This document shows, one piece after another, positions 47,530 through 56,603 of a stretch of 64,000 nucleotides of DNA (positions are counted from its first letter, which is position 1; each line of letters begins with the position of its first letter). The notes beneath the pieces are model-generated. The model did no database searches and was not told where the DNA came from. It saw only the letters and a list, made by a program, of their open reading frames with translations. Origin of the DNA: Pseudacidovorax sp. NFM-22 (GTDB lineage: Bacteria; Pseudomonadota; Gammaproteobacteria; Burkholderiales; Burkholderiaceae_C); NCBI RefSeq assembly GCF_021401245.1, contig NZ_JACBFY010000007.1, forward strand, positions 124,001-188,000, in the 5' to 3' direction. A program made the position numbers and the translations under genes.

Positions 47530-49239
47530 CTAGCGTCGCGCCGGAATCAGCGGCATCAGCAGTCGGCTGTCGTGGTCGCCACCCGTGAGGACCGTGGTCA
47601 CGCCGCCGAACTCCTCCGCGGGCCGGTCCTCGGGATGGTCGTGGCGCATGCGACCGGGCGGGGTCACGATGAAGTCGTGGCCCTGCACCGTGAGCACCAG
47701 GCGCCAGCCCTTGGGAAAGACCAGGCAGGTCGGCCAGATCTCGACCTCCACCGGATAGGCCTCGCCGGGCACGAGCTTCTGCACCTCGTCATGGCTGTGC
47801 CAGGGCCGCCAGGGCAGGCTGCGCGCCGGGTCCAGCTTGCGGTGCGAGGCACGCAGCCAACCCATGGCCATGGGCACGCGTTCATGCGCGCCCACGTAGC
47901 TCACCTCCTGGCCCTCCGGATCGAAGACGCGCAGCACGACAAACAGGTCGGCATCGGTGGTGCTGGACGAGACCCACAGCCGCAGCACGGCCGGGCCGGT
48001 GAACTCGGTGTCCTGCGCGAAGGGCGCCGTCGAAAAGCTCAGGCCTTCGCCCATGGCCTCGAAGCTCGCCTGGGCGGCAGCGCGCGGCGGCGCGTCGCCC
48101 AGCGAGGCGTCGGCGGCGTCCAGGTGGAAGGGCGTCCAGGCGGTGCGCGCGAGCGGCCATTCCTGCTCCGTGCGCATTTCGGCCGTGCCATCGGCATGAC
48201 GGATGGCGAGTTGCACCGGCGGCTCGCGGTCCCAGCCGTTGTCCTCGCCCGCCAGGAAGTGCTTGAAGAAGCGCTGCTGGATGGCCACGTAGTGCGGCAG
48301 GTAGAAGCTCTCGTAGTGCGTGCCGATGTGCGCGAAGAGCCACTTCTGCCGCGAGCCGGCACGCAGCCAGCCTTCGAAGTTGCCGCGCAGGTGCATGCCC
48401 GGGCCGCCCCAGTTGGCGGCCGACAGCAGCGGCACCTCGATGGCGGGCAGGTTGGCGGCGCGCGCCCGGTTCCAGGCGTCGTCCAGCGGATGCGACAGCC
48501 GGTCGTTGGGATGGTCGGCGCGGTTGCCTTGCAGCAGTTCGTCCGAGAGCGCCGGGCCGGTGGTGCGCTCGCCCGTGAGGCGGTCGCGGTGCGTGCTCTT
48601 GCCGCTGCCGTACTGGTTGGCCAGCACCTGGCGCGGCCACCACTCGAAGGTGAAGCTGTTGCTCAGGATGCCGCCGTGGTGGCCGCCGTCGCGGTAGAAC
48701 TCGCTGGAGCCCTCCCACGGCACGATCGCCGCCAGGTGCGGGGGCCGCAGCGCCGCCACCTGCCACTGCTTGATGGCCAGGTACGACACGCCGATGAGCC
48801 CCACCTTGCCGTTGCTCCAGGGCTGCGTGCCGGCCCATTCGATCCAATCACAGAAGTCGCGGGTCTCCACCGGTCCGAAGGGATCGAGGTAGCCCTCGGA
48901 GCGGCCGGTGCCGCGCGAATCGACCTGGATCACGACGAAGCCTTCGGGCACCCAGCGTTCCGGGTCCACCACTTCCCAGCGCAGGTAGCGGCCGGTGCTG
49001 CCCTCGGCGTCCAGACCCGGGTAGATGCGCTTGAGCACCTGCCACTGCGGATTGAAGGCGTCCTCGAAATGCACGTCCTTGCCGTAGGCGCCCATGGCCA
49101 TCACCACGGGGTAGCGGCCGGGCGCCTCGGGGCGGAACACATTGGCGCGCAGCGTCACGCCGTCGGACATGGTCACGGCCACGTCACGCATGAACACCAG
49201 GCCGTTCTCGACGGTGGTGCGGGTTTCCAGATTGGGCAT
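47530..49239 (-). CDS. CocE/NonD-family serine hydrolase (X-prolyl dipeptidyl aminopeptidase-like)
   Basis: 569-residue acyl hydrolase. The alpha/beta-hydrolase part opens with MSDGVTLRANVFRPE and has the nucleophile motif GVSYLAI, with TQPWSNGKVGLIGVSYL before it; HIGTHYESFYLP marks a candidate His region. The C-terminal jelly-roll domain (TGPAVLRLWVSSSTTDADLFVVLRVFDPEG, GWLRASHRKLDP) is typical of cocaine esterase and cephalosporin acylase relatives. The start at 49239 is chosen because an AGGAGG lies nine bases upstream; a start at 49248 leaves no spacing. Last gene of the minus-strand operon led by the FAH-family gene; it may hydrolyse an ester or amide in that pathway. Confidence 0.88.
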   Translation of the reverse strand: MPNLETRTTVENGLVFMRDVAVTMSDGVTLRANVFRPEAPGRYPVVMAMGAYGKDVHFEDAFNPQWQVLKRIYPGLDAEGSTGRYLRWEVVDPERWVPEGFVVIQVDSRGTGRSEGYLDPFGPVETRDFCDWIEWAGTQPWSNGKVGLIGVSYLAIKQWQVAALRPPHLAAIVPWEGSSEFYRDGGHHGGILSNSFTFEWWPRQVLANQYGSGKSTHRDRLTGERTTGPALSDELLQGNRADHPNDRLSHPLDDAWNRARAANLPAIEVPLLSAANWGGPGMHLRGNFEGWLRAGSRQKWLFAHIGTHYESFYLPHYVAIQQRFFKHFLAGEDNGWDREPPVQLAIRHADGTAEMRTEQEWPLARTAWTPFHLDAADASLGDAPPRAAAQASFEAMGEGLSFSTAPFAQDTEFTGPAVLRLWVSSSTTDADLFVVLRVFDPEGQEVSYVGAHERVPMAMGWLRASHRKLDPARSLPWRPWHSHDEVQKLVPGEAYPVEVEIWPTCLVFPKGWRLVLTVQGHDFIVTPPGRMRHDHPEDRPAEEFGGVTTVLTGGDHDSRLLMPLIPARR

Positions 49240-49267
49240 GGCGCTCATCCTCCTCGGGCTCCTCTTC

Positions 49268-50248
49268 TCATTGCAGCGGCACATTGGCCTGTTTGACGAT
49301 GCGGGCGAACTTGTCCATCTCCTGGCGGAAGAAGACGGCGAATTCCTGTGTGCTCAGCGTGGCGGGCGGGCTGTCCCAGCCGACCATCTTGTCCTTGACC
49401 TGCGGCACCTGCATGGCCCGCTGCACCTCGGCGGCCAGCTTCTGCACCACGGCATCGGGCGTCTTGCCAGGCGCGAACAGGCCGACCCAGCCACCGTTGT
49501 AGTCCATGCCCGTGAGGCCGCTCTCGGCCATGGCCGGCACATCCGGAAAGGCCGCGATGCGCCTGGCACTGGTGACGGCCAGCGGTCGCACCTGTCCGGC
49601 CTTCACCGCCATCGTGGCCGCAGCGGTGCTGAGGAAGCAGGCCGTCACCTCCTTGCTCATCACGGCATTGAGCGCCGGGGCCGCGCCCTTGTAGGGAACA
49701 TGCAGCATGCGGGTGCCGGCCGTCTCGTTGAGCAGCTCGCCGGCCAGGTGCAGCGTGTTGCCGGTGCCGGGCGAGCCGTAGGTGATCTGCGCACCGGGCT
49801 GGCGTGCAGCCTCCAGGAACTGGCCGAAGTTCTTGTACGGCGAGTCGGGCGCCACCACCAGCGTCAGCGCGGGTGCGACGGTGAACAGCGTGACCGGCGC
49901 GAAGTCGGCCAGCGTGTCGTAGGGCAGGCTCTTGTAGATGCTCGGATTGATGGCCTGCGAGCCTGTGGTCACCAGCAGCGTGTAGCCGTCGGGCGCGGAA
50001 CGCGCCACCGCTTCGGCCGCCACGATGCCGTTGGCGCCCAGGCGGTTGTCGACGATGACACCCTGGCCCAACTGCTGGCCGAGCTGGGTGCCGATGACGC
50101 GGGCCAGCAGGTCCGGACTGCCGCCGGCCGAAAAAGGCACCAGCAACTTGATCGCCCGGTTGGGATAGGCGCCCTGCGCGAAGGCGGACGCGAACGGGGC
50201 CGCAGCGAGCGCGCCCAGCGTGGCCAGGCAGTGCCGGCGATGGATCAT
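49268..50248 (-). CDS. Bug/TctC-family periplasmic substrate-binding protein
   Basis: 326-residue receptor. The N-terminus MIHRRHCLATLGALAAAPFASAFAQ is a signal peptide with a weak twin-Arg. Family marks: IKLLVPFSAGGSPDLLAR, VDNRLGANGIVAAE, PDGYTLLVTTGSQAIN, LHVPYKGAAPALNAV and LFAPGKTPDAVVQKL. It lies 45 bases downstream of another Bug gene and about 30 bases before the CocE-type gene, so receptor and hydrolase are probably expressed together. Ligand unknown. Confidence 0.92.
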   Translation of the reverse strand: MIHRRHCLATLGALAAAPFASAFAQGAYPNRAIKLLVPFSAGGSPDLLARVIGTQLGQQLGQGVIVDNRLGANGIVAAEAVARSAPDGYTLLVTTGSQAINPSIYKSLPYDTLADFAPVTLFTVAPALTLVVAPDSPYKNFGQFLEAARQPGAQITYGSPGTGNTLHLAGELLNETAGTRMLHVPYKGAAPALNAVMSKEVTACFLSTAAATMAVKAGQVRPLAVTSARRIAAFPDVPAMAESGLTGMDYNGGWVGLFAPGKTPDAVVQKLAAEVQRAMQVPQVKDKMVGWDSPPATLSTQEFAVFFRQEMDKFARIVKQANVPLQ

Positions 50249-50293
50249 GGTGTGTCTCCTCTCTTGTGAAGCTCGGAAGCGTGCGTCGAAGCG

Positions 50294-51265
50294 TCAGTTC
50301 GGCTGTGCGCCCGTTTCGCGTACCACGCGCGCCCACTTGTCCAGCTCGCGATCCAGGTAGCCGCGCACGGCCTCCAGGTTGCCGCCCATGGGCTCGAAGC
50401 CGGTGGCGGCCAGGCGGGCCAGGAACTCCGGGTCCCTCTGCAGGCGCGCCACTTCATCGTTGATCCGCTGCAGCACAGCCGGCGGCGTCTTGGCGGGCGC
50501 GAAGACGCCGACCCATGTCACGTCCTCGAAGCCCGGAAAGCCCGACTCCGCCACCGTCGGCACGTCCGGCAGCGCGGGCGAGCGCTGCGCGCCCGTCACC
50601 ACCAGCCCGTGCACGCGGCCGGACTTGACCAGCTCCACCGCCGCCGGCAGCGCCACGCTGGCCAGCTGCGTCTGGCCGCTCATCGCGGCATTGAGTGCCG
50701 GGGCCGCGCCCTGGTAGGGCACGTGCGTCACCGGCACCTTGGCCAGCACCTTGAACAGGTACTCGGCCGTCAGGTGCGGCGTGGTGCCGGCACCGGCCGT
50801 GCCGTAGTTGTAGCTGCCCCCCTTGGCATCGGCCACCACCTCCTGCAGCGTGCGGGCCTTGAGGTTGGGCGCCGTGACGATCAGGTTGGGGCTGGCCGCC
50901 ACCAGGGCCGCGAGCGTGAGGTCGGACCTGGCGTCGAAGCCCAGCTGCCGCTGCATCGACGGGTTGACGGCATAGGAGCTGGTGTTGATCAGCAGGGTGT
51001 AGCCATCGGGCTCCGCGCGTGCGACCAGGGCCGAGGCCACGCTGCCGCCGGCGCCGGGCTTGTTCTCCACCACCACGCTCTGGCCCAGGGGCTGGGCCAG
51101 CCGGTGCGCCAGCAGCCGGGCAATGATGTCCGCCGGGCCGGCCGGTGCGAAGGCGACCACGAAGCGCACGGGCCGGGTGGGCCATTTGTCCTGCGCCGCT
51201 GCCGCCAGCGGCAAGGCCGCGAGGGCGAGGGCGGGCAGCAGGCGCCGCCAGAGCTTGGATGCCAT
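50294..51265 (-). CDS. Bug/TctC-family periplasmic substrate-binding protein
   Basis: 323-residue receptor starting MASKLWRRLLPALALAALPLAAAAQ (Sec signal, Ala-rich cleavage site). Family marks: VRFVVAFAPAGPADIIAR, VVENKPGAGGSVASAL, PDGYTLLINTSSYAVN, THVPYQGAAPALNAAM and VFAPAKTPPAVLQRI. Start chosen at 51265; the longer frame upstream is an antisense-like shadow of the deacetylase gene. It lies 74 bases after the deacetylase-like gene in the same operon. Two adjacent Bug receptors suggest related ligands. Confidence 0.92.
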   Translation of the reverse strand: MASKLWRRLLPALALAALPLAAAAQDKWPTRPVRFVVAFAPAGPADIIARLLAHRLAQPLGQSVVVENKPGAGGSVASALVARAEPDGYTLLINTSSYAVNPSMQRQLGFDARSDLTLAALVAASPNLIVTAPNLKARTLQEVVADAKGGSYNYGTAGAGTTPHLTAEYLFKVLAKVPVTHVPYQGAAPALNAAMSGQTQLASVALPAAVELVKSGRVHGLVVTGAQRSPALPDVPTVAESGFPGFEDVTWVGVFAPAKTPPAVLQRINDEVARLQRDPEFLARLAATGFEPMGGNLEAVRGYLDRELDKWARVVRETGAQPN

Positions 51266-51339
51266 GTCTTTGTCTCCTGGGAAGGCCCGGCCGCTTCTGC
51301 GGCGGCTCGGACCGAGGGGCTGCACTGCAGCCCGGCGGC

Positions 51340-52188
51340 TCAGATCGACGCGAGCACGTGGCGCGCCATCTCCTCGCGGGTGCAGATCCACACGTCGCCG
51401 GCCTGCTTCACGCGGGCCATGATCTCGTCGTAGACCCAGGCGCCGGAGGGCCGGCCCATCACGTGGGTGTGGGCCGTCACGTCCAGCATCAGCGGCACGG
51501 GCTCGGCGCGCATGGCGGCGAAGGTGTCCTCGAAGGTGTCCAGCATGTGGCGCGGCCCCTGGCCGTAGCGGATGCAGGTGGGCAGGTCGTTCACGTCCAT
51601 GGTGAGCGGGATGCCCACGATGCGCTTGCCGCCGAAGTCCATCACGTAAGGCCGGTCGTCGTCGTTGACGTCGCCATGGTGCAGGTAGCCCGCCTCGGCC
51701 AGCAGGCGCGAGCTGATGGGGCTGCCGGTGCCGCGCGGACTGATCCAGCCGATGGGCGCCACGCCGGCCGTGGCCGTCAGCAAGTCGTGGTTGCGCGTCA
51801 GGTTGGCGCGCTCGCCGGCCTCGTCGAAGTAGACCGGGATCACGTCCATGCCCCACGAGTGGTTGATGACCTCATGGCCGAGCTCTGCCAGCTTACGCAC
51901 CGTGGCCGGATCGCGTTCGCAGATGACGCCGTTGACCATCACGCTGGTGCGCACCCCGTGCTTCTGCGCGATGCCCAGCAGCCGATGGATGCCACGCACC
52001 AGGCCGAAGCTGGCCCAGGAGTGGGCATTGGTGTCGAAGAAGCCCGGCTTGAGCACATTGCCCATGGGCCCGATGCCCGGCGCCTGGCCGTCCGACCAGG
52101 CCTCGTAGGCGATGTTGAAGATGACCGCGAGCCGGTGGCCGCCCGGCCAGCGGAAGTCGTCGGGCAGACGGGTGATGACGGGGTCCAT
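51340..52188 (-). CDS. Polysaccharide deacetylase-family (NodB-like, PuuE-type) amidohydrolase
   Basis: 282-residue metal-dependent hydrolase of the carbohydrate esterase 4 fold, closer to the allantoinase/cyclic-imide-hydrolase branch than to chitin deacetylases. It starts MDPVITRLPDDFRWPGG; relevant segments are VMVNGVICERDPATVRKLAELGHEVINHSWGMD, with the metal-binding His pair, SPRGTGSPISSRLLAEAGYLHHGDVNDD, and DVTAHTHVMGRPSG. Expected to open a cyclic amide or remove an acyl group. It starts one base after the FAH-family stop, so the two are coupled in an operon. Confidence 0.85.
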   Translation of the reverse strand: MDPVITRLPDDFRWPGGHRLAVIFNIAYEAWSDGQAPGIGPMGNVLKPGFFDTNAHSWASFGLVRGIHRLLGIAQKHGVRTSVMVNGVICERDPATVRKLAELGHEVINHSWGMDVIPVYFDEAGERANLTRNHDLLTATAGVAPIGWISPRGTGSPISSRLLAEAGYLHHGDVNDDDRPYVMDFGGKRIVGIPLTMDVNDLPTCIRYGQGPRHMLDTFEDTFAAMRAEPVPLMLDVTAHTHVMGRPSGAWVYDEIMARVKQAGDVWICTREEMARHVLASI

Positions 52189-52189
52189 C

Positions 52190-53047
52190 TCAGCCTTCCT
52201 CCTGCACCACGGGGTTGGCCAGCAGGCCCACGCCCTCGATCTCGATCTCGATGCGGTCGCCCGGCTGCATCCACACCGGCGGCGTGCGCGCATAGCCGAC
52301 GCCCGAGGGCGTGCCCATGGCGATGACGTCGCCCGGCTCCAGCGTGAGCACTTCGCTCAGCAGCACCAGCGCGCGGGCCACGGTGACGATCATGTGGCCG
52401 GTGTCGTCGCTCTGCATCACGCGGCCGTTCAGGCGCGACTCGATCTTCAGGCCCGCCGCGCCGGGCGGCAGGTCGGCCGCCGGCACCAGCCAGGGGCCAA
52501 AGGCGCCGGTGCCGTCGAAGTTCTTGCCGATGGTCCACTGGGCGGTGCGGCGCTGGTAGTCGCGCAGCGTGCCGTCGTTGAAGCAGGCGTAGCCCGCCAC
52601 GGCCGACAGGGCATCGGCCTCGGAGAGGTGCCGGGCGCGGCGGCCGATCACCACCGCGAGCTCGGCCTCGAAGTCCAGCTTGTCGGACACCCGGGGCCGC
52701 ACCAGCGGCGCGCCATGGGCGATCAGCGAGCTGGCGCCGCGCATGAAGAAGCTGGGGTATTCGGGGGCCGCATTGCCGCCCTCGGCCGCGTGGGCGGCGT
52801 AGTTGAGGCCCAGGCAGATCACCTTGCCGGGACGGGCGACGGGCAGTTCCCAGCGCACGGCATCGGGCGCGAGCGGCGTGGCCTGCTCCAGCTGCCGGGC
52901 GCTCGGGCCGTGGGCCATCAGGTCGAGCCAGGCGCTGTCGTTCACCCCGGCCGGCACCTGGTCACCCAGGCCCCACAACTCGCCTCCGCGCTCCACGGCC
53001 CATTGGGTGGGGCGCCCTGGTGGCGTCACGCGCGCATATCTGGACAT
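52190..53047 (-). CDS. Fumarylacetoacetate hydrolase-family protein
   Basis: 285-residue protein. The N-terminal lead-in is followed by GKVICLGLNYAAHAAEGG, the FAH core start, then DKLDFEAELAVVIG with the two Glu metal ligands, FNDGTLRDYQ with the Asp ligand, and GDVIAMGTPSGVGYAR near the C-terminus. FAH-fold enzymes cleave or hydrolyse C-C bonds or enol acids of the type R-CO-CH2-CO-COO-, and include decarboxylases and hydratases of aromatic meta-cleavage. First gene of the five-gene minus-strand operon and divergent from a GntR regulator. Confidence 0.9.
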   Translation of the reverse strand: MSRYARVTPPGRPTQWAVERGGELWGLGDQVPAGVNDSAWLDLMAHGPSARQLEQATPLAPDAVRWELPVARPGKVICLGLNYAAHAAEGGNAAPEYPSFFMRGASSLIAHGAPLVRPRVSDKLDFEAELAVVIGRRARHLSEADALSAVAGYACFNDGTLRDYQRRTAQWTIGKNFDGTGAFGPWLVPAADLPPGAAGLKIESRLNGRVMQSDDTGHMIVTVARALVLLSEVLTLEPGDVIAMGTPSGVGYARTPPVWMQPGDRIEIEIEGVGLLANPVVQEEG

Positions 53048-53105
53048 AATTTCGACAAACCCTTGTTGAGTGGTGTTTGACGATATTAATTATCAAGAGG
53101 ATGTT

Positions 53106-53849
53106 TTGTCGATAAAAACGGAACCAGGGATTCTCCCAGGGCTGGCCGCCGTCGCCGATGCCTCGTCGCCCACCCTGGCACGCCAGACCTACGAGCGCCT
53201 GCGTGCCGATGTGCTGGCGGGCCACTGGCAGCCCGGGCGCAAGCTGCTGATGCACGAGCTGCGCGAGCGCTACCAAGTGGGCGCGAGTCCGCTGCGGGAG
53301 GCGCTCAACCGCCTGGCCAGCGAGGAATGGGTGGTGCACAACGACCAGCGTGGCTTTGCCGTGGCCCAGGCCACGCAGGCACAGCTGGAAGACCTGGTGA
53401 ACACACGGGTGGCGGTGGAGTCGATGGCCATCGGCCAAGCCTTCGACCGCCGCGGTCCGGAATGGGAAGAGCCGCTGGTGCTGGCCTTCCATCGACTGTC
53501 GCGCACGCCGCGCTCGATTTCCGACGACGCCTATGCCGAGAACCCGGAATGGGAGCGCCAGCACCGCGCCTTCCATCGCGCGCTGCTGGCCGGCTGCGGC
53601 TCAGCGCTGCTGCTGGGCTTCTGCGAACAGCTCTACGACCAGGCCTACCGCTTCCGTCAGCTCGCGGCCCGCGTGGCCTACAAGCGGCGCAACGAGCAGG
53701 ACGAGCACCGCGCCATCTTCGACGCCGTCATGCAGGGCGAACTGGAACAGGCGCGGGCGCTGCTGGCGGAGCACTACCGGCGCACGGCCAGCATCTTCGC
53801 GCACGAGCGCGACGGTGCCAGTGCCAGTGCGCCCGACGAGAAGGGTTGA
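53106..53849 (+). CDS. GntR-family (FCD) transcriptional regulator
   Basis: 247 residues if translation begins at TTG 53106, which has AGAGG five bases upstream; GTG starts at 53070/53073 are possible but lack a ribosome site. The winged helix is LARQTYERLRADVLAGHWQPGRKLLMHELRERYQVGASPLREALNRLASEEWV, the FCD part NTRVAVESMAIGQAFDR, ERQHRAFHRALLAGCGSALLLGFCEQLYDQAYRFR and DEHRAIFDAVMQGELEQARALLAEHYRRT. Divergent from the FAH operon, which it probably represses. CGACAAA (53053-53059) and TTTGTCG (53105-53111) are inverted copies that could be its operator. Confidence 0.85.
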   Translation: MSIKTEPGILPGLAAVADASSPTLARQTYERLRADVLAGHWQPGRKLLMHELRERYQVGASPLREALNRLASEEWVVHNDQRGFAVAQATQAQLEDLVNTRVAVESMAIGQAFDRRGPEWEEPLVLAFHRLSRTPRSISDDAYAENPEWERQHRAFHRALLAGCGSALLLGFCEQLYDQAYRFRQLAARVAYKRRNEQDEHRAIFDAVMQGELEQARALLAEHYRRTASIFAHERDGASASAPDEKG

Positions 53850-53886
53850 CCGGCCCGGCGCGCACCGCGGGCCGCGGGCTGCGAGG

Positions 53887-54750
53887 TCAGCCCTCGATGC
53901 GCCGCGGCCGCGAGGCGCGCGCAGGCGGAGCGTCGCGCTGCCCGGCGCGCAGCTTGTCCGTGAGGGCCTGCGCAGCCTGCTGCACCGCGCCGCGCAGACG
54001 CTCCAGTGCCGCCGCGCTGGCCGCCCGGCCCTTGGCCGGCACGATGGCGACCAGGCTGCCCAGCACCTTCTTCTCGGCGCTGAAGATGGGCGCGCCCACG
54101 CCGATCAGGCCCTTGTCGATCTCGCCGTGCGAGACGACCACGCCCTCCTTGCGCACGCGGCGCATGTTGGCGCGGAACTCGTCCCAGTTGTCGCCCAGAC
54201 CTGCCGCCCGGATCTCGGCGGGGTGCCACAGCATCAGGTTGCGCAGCTGGTAGGGCGTGAGGTGGGCCAGGATGGCCTTGGCCGTGGCGCCCAGGAACAT
54301 CGGCATCGGCTTGCCGCGCTCGTAGCTGGAGGTGTAGCTGGTGTCGGGCCACTCGGTGTCGGCGCACATCACCTTGTCGCCGTAGTAGGCGCAGAGCATG
54401 ACGTTGACCTTCTGCTCGCGCGCCAGCGTGGCCATGACGTCCCGGGCCGCCAGCAGGATCGGGTCGCGCAGCCGCAGCAGCCGGTCGAGCTCGATGATGC
54501 GCGAGCCCACCACGTAGGCCCCGCCGTGCACCGGGCTGATCAGGCCCGCGGTGGAAAGCGACTTCAGGTAGCGATAGGCCGTGGCGCGCGAGCAGCCGAT
54601 GCGCGCCACGATGTCCTCCTGGGTGATGGCGCTGTTGTCCTCGGTGAAGAGGTTCAGGATGCTGAGCATCTTGTCCAGGCTGCCATCGGGCGTGCCGCTG
54701 CCGCGGGCGCCGGCCGCGTCGGTGGACTCGTCAGGATCGCTGTGGGACAT
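53887..54750 (-). CDS. IclR-family transcriptional regulator of the Liv-type operon
   Basis: 287-residue IclR regulator. Winged helix LDKMLSILNLFTEDNSAITQEDIVARIGCSRATAYRYLKSLSTAGLI, then the effector domain (NVMLCAYYGDKVMCADTEW, MFLGATAKAILAHL, GVVVSHGEIDKGLIGVGAPIF). The basic tail runs RAGQRDAPPARASRPRRIEG. It is the last gene of a minus-strand unit cupin, Liv-type receptor, IclR. An IclR-like inverted repeat lies at 56602 in front of the SDR/Liv operon, which this protein probably controls. It converges with the GntR gene. Confidence 0.9.
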   Translation of the reverse strand: MSHSDPDESTDAAGARGSGTPDGSLDKMLSILNLFTEDNSAITQEDIVARIGCSRATAYRYLKSLSTAGLISPVHGGAYVVGSRIIELDRLLRLRDPILLAARDVMATLAREQKVNVMLCAYYGDKVMCADTEWPDTSYTSSYERGKPMPMFLGATAKAILAHLTPYQLRNLMLWHPAEIRAAGLGDNWDEFRANMRRVRKEGVVVSHGEIDKGLIGVGAPIFSAEKKVLGSLVAIVPAKGRAASAAALERLRGAVQQAAQALTDKLRAGQRDAPPARASRPRRIEG

Positions 54751-54842
54751 CGGGGGCGGGGCTCTCCAGGTGCGGCGGCAGTTTATCGCGCGGGTCTTCT
54801 TGGGCAGGCCCGCGCGGGGCCACCGCCGCAGTGTGGCGCTGC

Positions 54843-56060
54843 TTACTTCTTGACCAGCGGGCAGGCCGGGTCCGGCGCCTTGAAGGCCTGCTGCGCGGGG
54901 ATGGTGCGCACCACCGTGTAGTAGTCCCACGGGCGCTTGGACTCGGACGGCTTCTTGATCTTGTAGAGGTACAGGTCGCGCATCACGCGGCCGTCCTCGC
55001 GGATGGTGCCGTCCTTGGTCATCAGGTCGTTGATCTTCATCTCGTGCATCTTCTTCATGACCGCGCCGGCCTCGTCGGTGCCGGCCGCCTGCACGGCCTT
55101 GAGGTAATGCAGCGTGGCCGCGTAGTTGCTCGCCTGCACGCCCGAGGGCATGCGGCCCGCGACCTTGTAGAAGCGTTCGGACCACTGCCGGCTCTCGGGG
55201 CTCTGGTCCCAGTAGAAGGCCTCCACCAGGTTGATGTCCTGGCCGATGGCCAGGCCCATGCTGTGCACGTCGTTGATGCCCATGTAGAGCGCCGCGATGC
55301 GCTGCTTGCCGGTGCCGATGCCGAACTCGCGCGCCTGCTTCATGGTGTTGATGGTGTCGGCGCTGCCGTTGGCCAGGCCGATCACCTGCGCCTTGCTGGC
55401 CTGCGCCTGCACCAGGTAGGACGAGAAGTCCGAGCTGCCGATGGGATGCCGGATGGCCCCGAGCACCTGGCCGCCCTGCGCCTTGACGACGGCGGAGGCG
55501 TCGCGCTCCAGCGCATGCCCGAAGGCGTAGTCGGACGTGATGAAGAACCAGCTCTTGCCGCCCTCGGCCATCACGCCCGAGGCCGCGCCGGAGGCATAGG
55601 CATAGGTGTCGTAGGTCCAGTGCACGCCGTTGGGCGAGCAGGCCTTGCCGGTGAGATCGGAGGTGCCGGGGCTGGTGAAGATGGCAACGCGGTTCATCTG
55701 CTTGGTCAGCTCCTGCACGCCCAGCGCGATCGCCGAATTGGGCACGTCCAGGATCATGTCCACGCCTTCCTGCTCGTACCACTTGCGGGCGATGGCCAGG
55801 CCGATGTCCACCTTGTTCTGGTGGTCGGCCGACACGAGCTGGATCGGCTTGCCCAGCACCTTGCCGCCGAAATCGTCGATGGCCATCTTCACGGCCTCGA
55901 TGGACATCTTGCCGGACATGTCGGCAAACAGGCCCGACTGGTCGTTCAGCAGGCCGATCTTGACGACGTCGTTGGACACCGTCTGCGCATGGACGGCGCC
56001 GGCCAGGGCCAGGCTCATCAGGCCTGCGGCGGCGCAGGCGAGGGTGGGATGCTTCTTCAT
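54843..56060 (-). CDS. Branched-chain amino acid-type ABC transporter substrate-binding protein (LivK-like)
   Basis: 405-residue periplasmic receptor, Sec signal MKKHPTLACAAAGLMSLALAGAVHAQ. The mature domain is of the ABC-type branched-chain/aromatic acid class: VVKIGLLNDQSGLFADMSG, VLGKPIQLVSADHQNKVDIG, MNRVAIFTSPGTSDLTG and SWFFITSDYAFGHALERD. These receptors often take aromatic acids or keto acids in betaproteobacteria. Its ATPases and fused permease are on the plus strand 1.4-4.8 kb away, so the transporter is split over two divergent units. Start at 56060 follows GGAGACAACC. Confidence 0.92.
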   Translation of the reverse strand: MKKHPTLACAAAGLMSLALAGAVHAQTVSNDVVKIGLLNDQSGLFADMSGKMSIEAVKMAIDDFGGKVLGKPIQLVSADHQNKVDIGLAIARKWYEQEGVDMILDVPNSAIALGVQELTKQMNRVAIFTSPGTSDLTGKACSPNGVHWTYDTYAYASGAASGVMAEGGKSWFFITSDYAFGHALERDASAVVKAQGGQVLGAIRHPIGSSDFSSYLVQAQASKAQVIGLANGSADTINTMKQAREFGIGTGKQRIAALYMGINDVHSMGLAIGQDINLVEAFYWDQSPESRQWSERFYKVAGRMPSGVQASNYAATLHYLKAVQAAGTDEAGAVMKKMHEMKINDLMTKDGTIREDGRVMRDLYLYKIKKPSESKRPWDYYTVVRTIPAQQAFKAPDPACPLVKK

Positions 56061-56110
56061 GGGTTGTCTCCTGTTGTCGGTATGGGATGCAAGGCGGGCG
56101 GTGGGCCGCG

Positions 56111-56509
56111 CTATTCCAGCTTCTGGCCGGCGAACTGGTCGATGAACACGTTGGGCTTGAGGAAGAAGGACAGCACCAGCGCGCCATGGGGCGAACGGGC
56201 CACATGGCGGTTGCCCCGCGGACGCCAGACATAGCCGCCGGCGCGGGCCTCGCCCTCGGCGTCCACGATCGATCCTTCGAGGATGTAGCTCTGCTCGATC
56301 TCCACATGCTCGTGCATGGGCAGCTCGGTGCCCGGCTGCCAGCGGAAGAGGGCCGTGAGCAGACCCGTCTCCTTGTCCTGCACGAGCACCTTGATGTCGA
56401 TGCCGGGCACCTGTGTCGGCTTCCACGGCAGGGCCTCCACGTCGAGGTAATGGGAGGCCAGCGGGCCGAGCAGGTGGGCCCCGGCCTCGCCGGGTGTTTC
56501 TAGCGCCAT
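56111..56509 (-). CDS. Cupin-domain protein (ChrR-type)
   Basis: 132-residue single-cupin protein. LFRWQPGTELPMHEHVEIEQSYILEGSIVDAEGEARAGGYVWRPRGNRHVA carries the two cupin motifs: H-E-H with the following Glu (EQSYILEG) and a later His (RH), a plausible single-metal site. Such proteins are dioxygenases, isomerases or binding proteins. ATG 56509 is chosen; an in-frame extension to 56593 lacks a ribosome site. First gene of the minus-strand unit, about 50 bases ahead of the Liv-type receptor gene. A TTGACA promoter precedes it. Confidence 0.83.
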   Translation of the reverse strand: MALETPGEAGAHLLGPLASHYLDVEALPWKPTQVPGIDIKVLVQDKETGLLTALFRWQPGTELPMHEHVEIEQSYILEGSIVDAEGEARAGGYVWRPRGNRHVARSPHGALVLSFFLKPNVFIDQFAGQKLE

Positions 56510-56574
56510 GACGGATGTCTCCTTGGAGGGTGGGCCGGGTTTCCCCGGGCGTCGAAAGCTTGGATGGCCCAAAA

Positions 56575-56603
56575 ATTCTTTCGTATAGTACAAATCGTGT
56601 CAA
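56575..56603 (-). promoter_or_regulatory. Sigma-70-type promoter for the cupin/LivK/IclR unit
   Basis: On the minus strand TTGACA (56603-56598) and AAGAAT (56580-56575) are separated by 17 bases, about 65 bases upstream of the cupin start. The -35 hexamer overlaps the left arm of the inverted repeat at 56602-56622, so a bound regulator would interfere with this promoter. Confidence 0.55.

Noticed and set aside
47374..49296. Long plus-strand frame opposite the CocE-type hydrolase
   Set aside because: Low-complexity, no motif, and fully antisense to a gene with clear hydrolase signatures.
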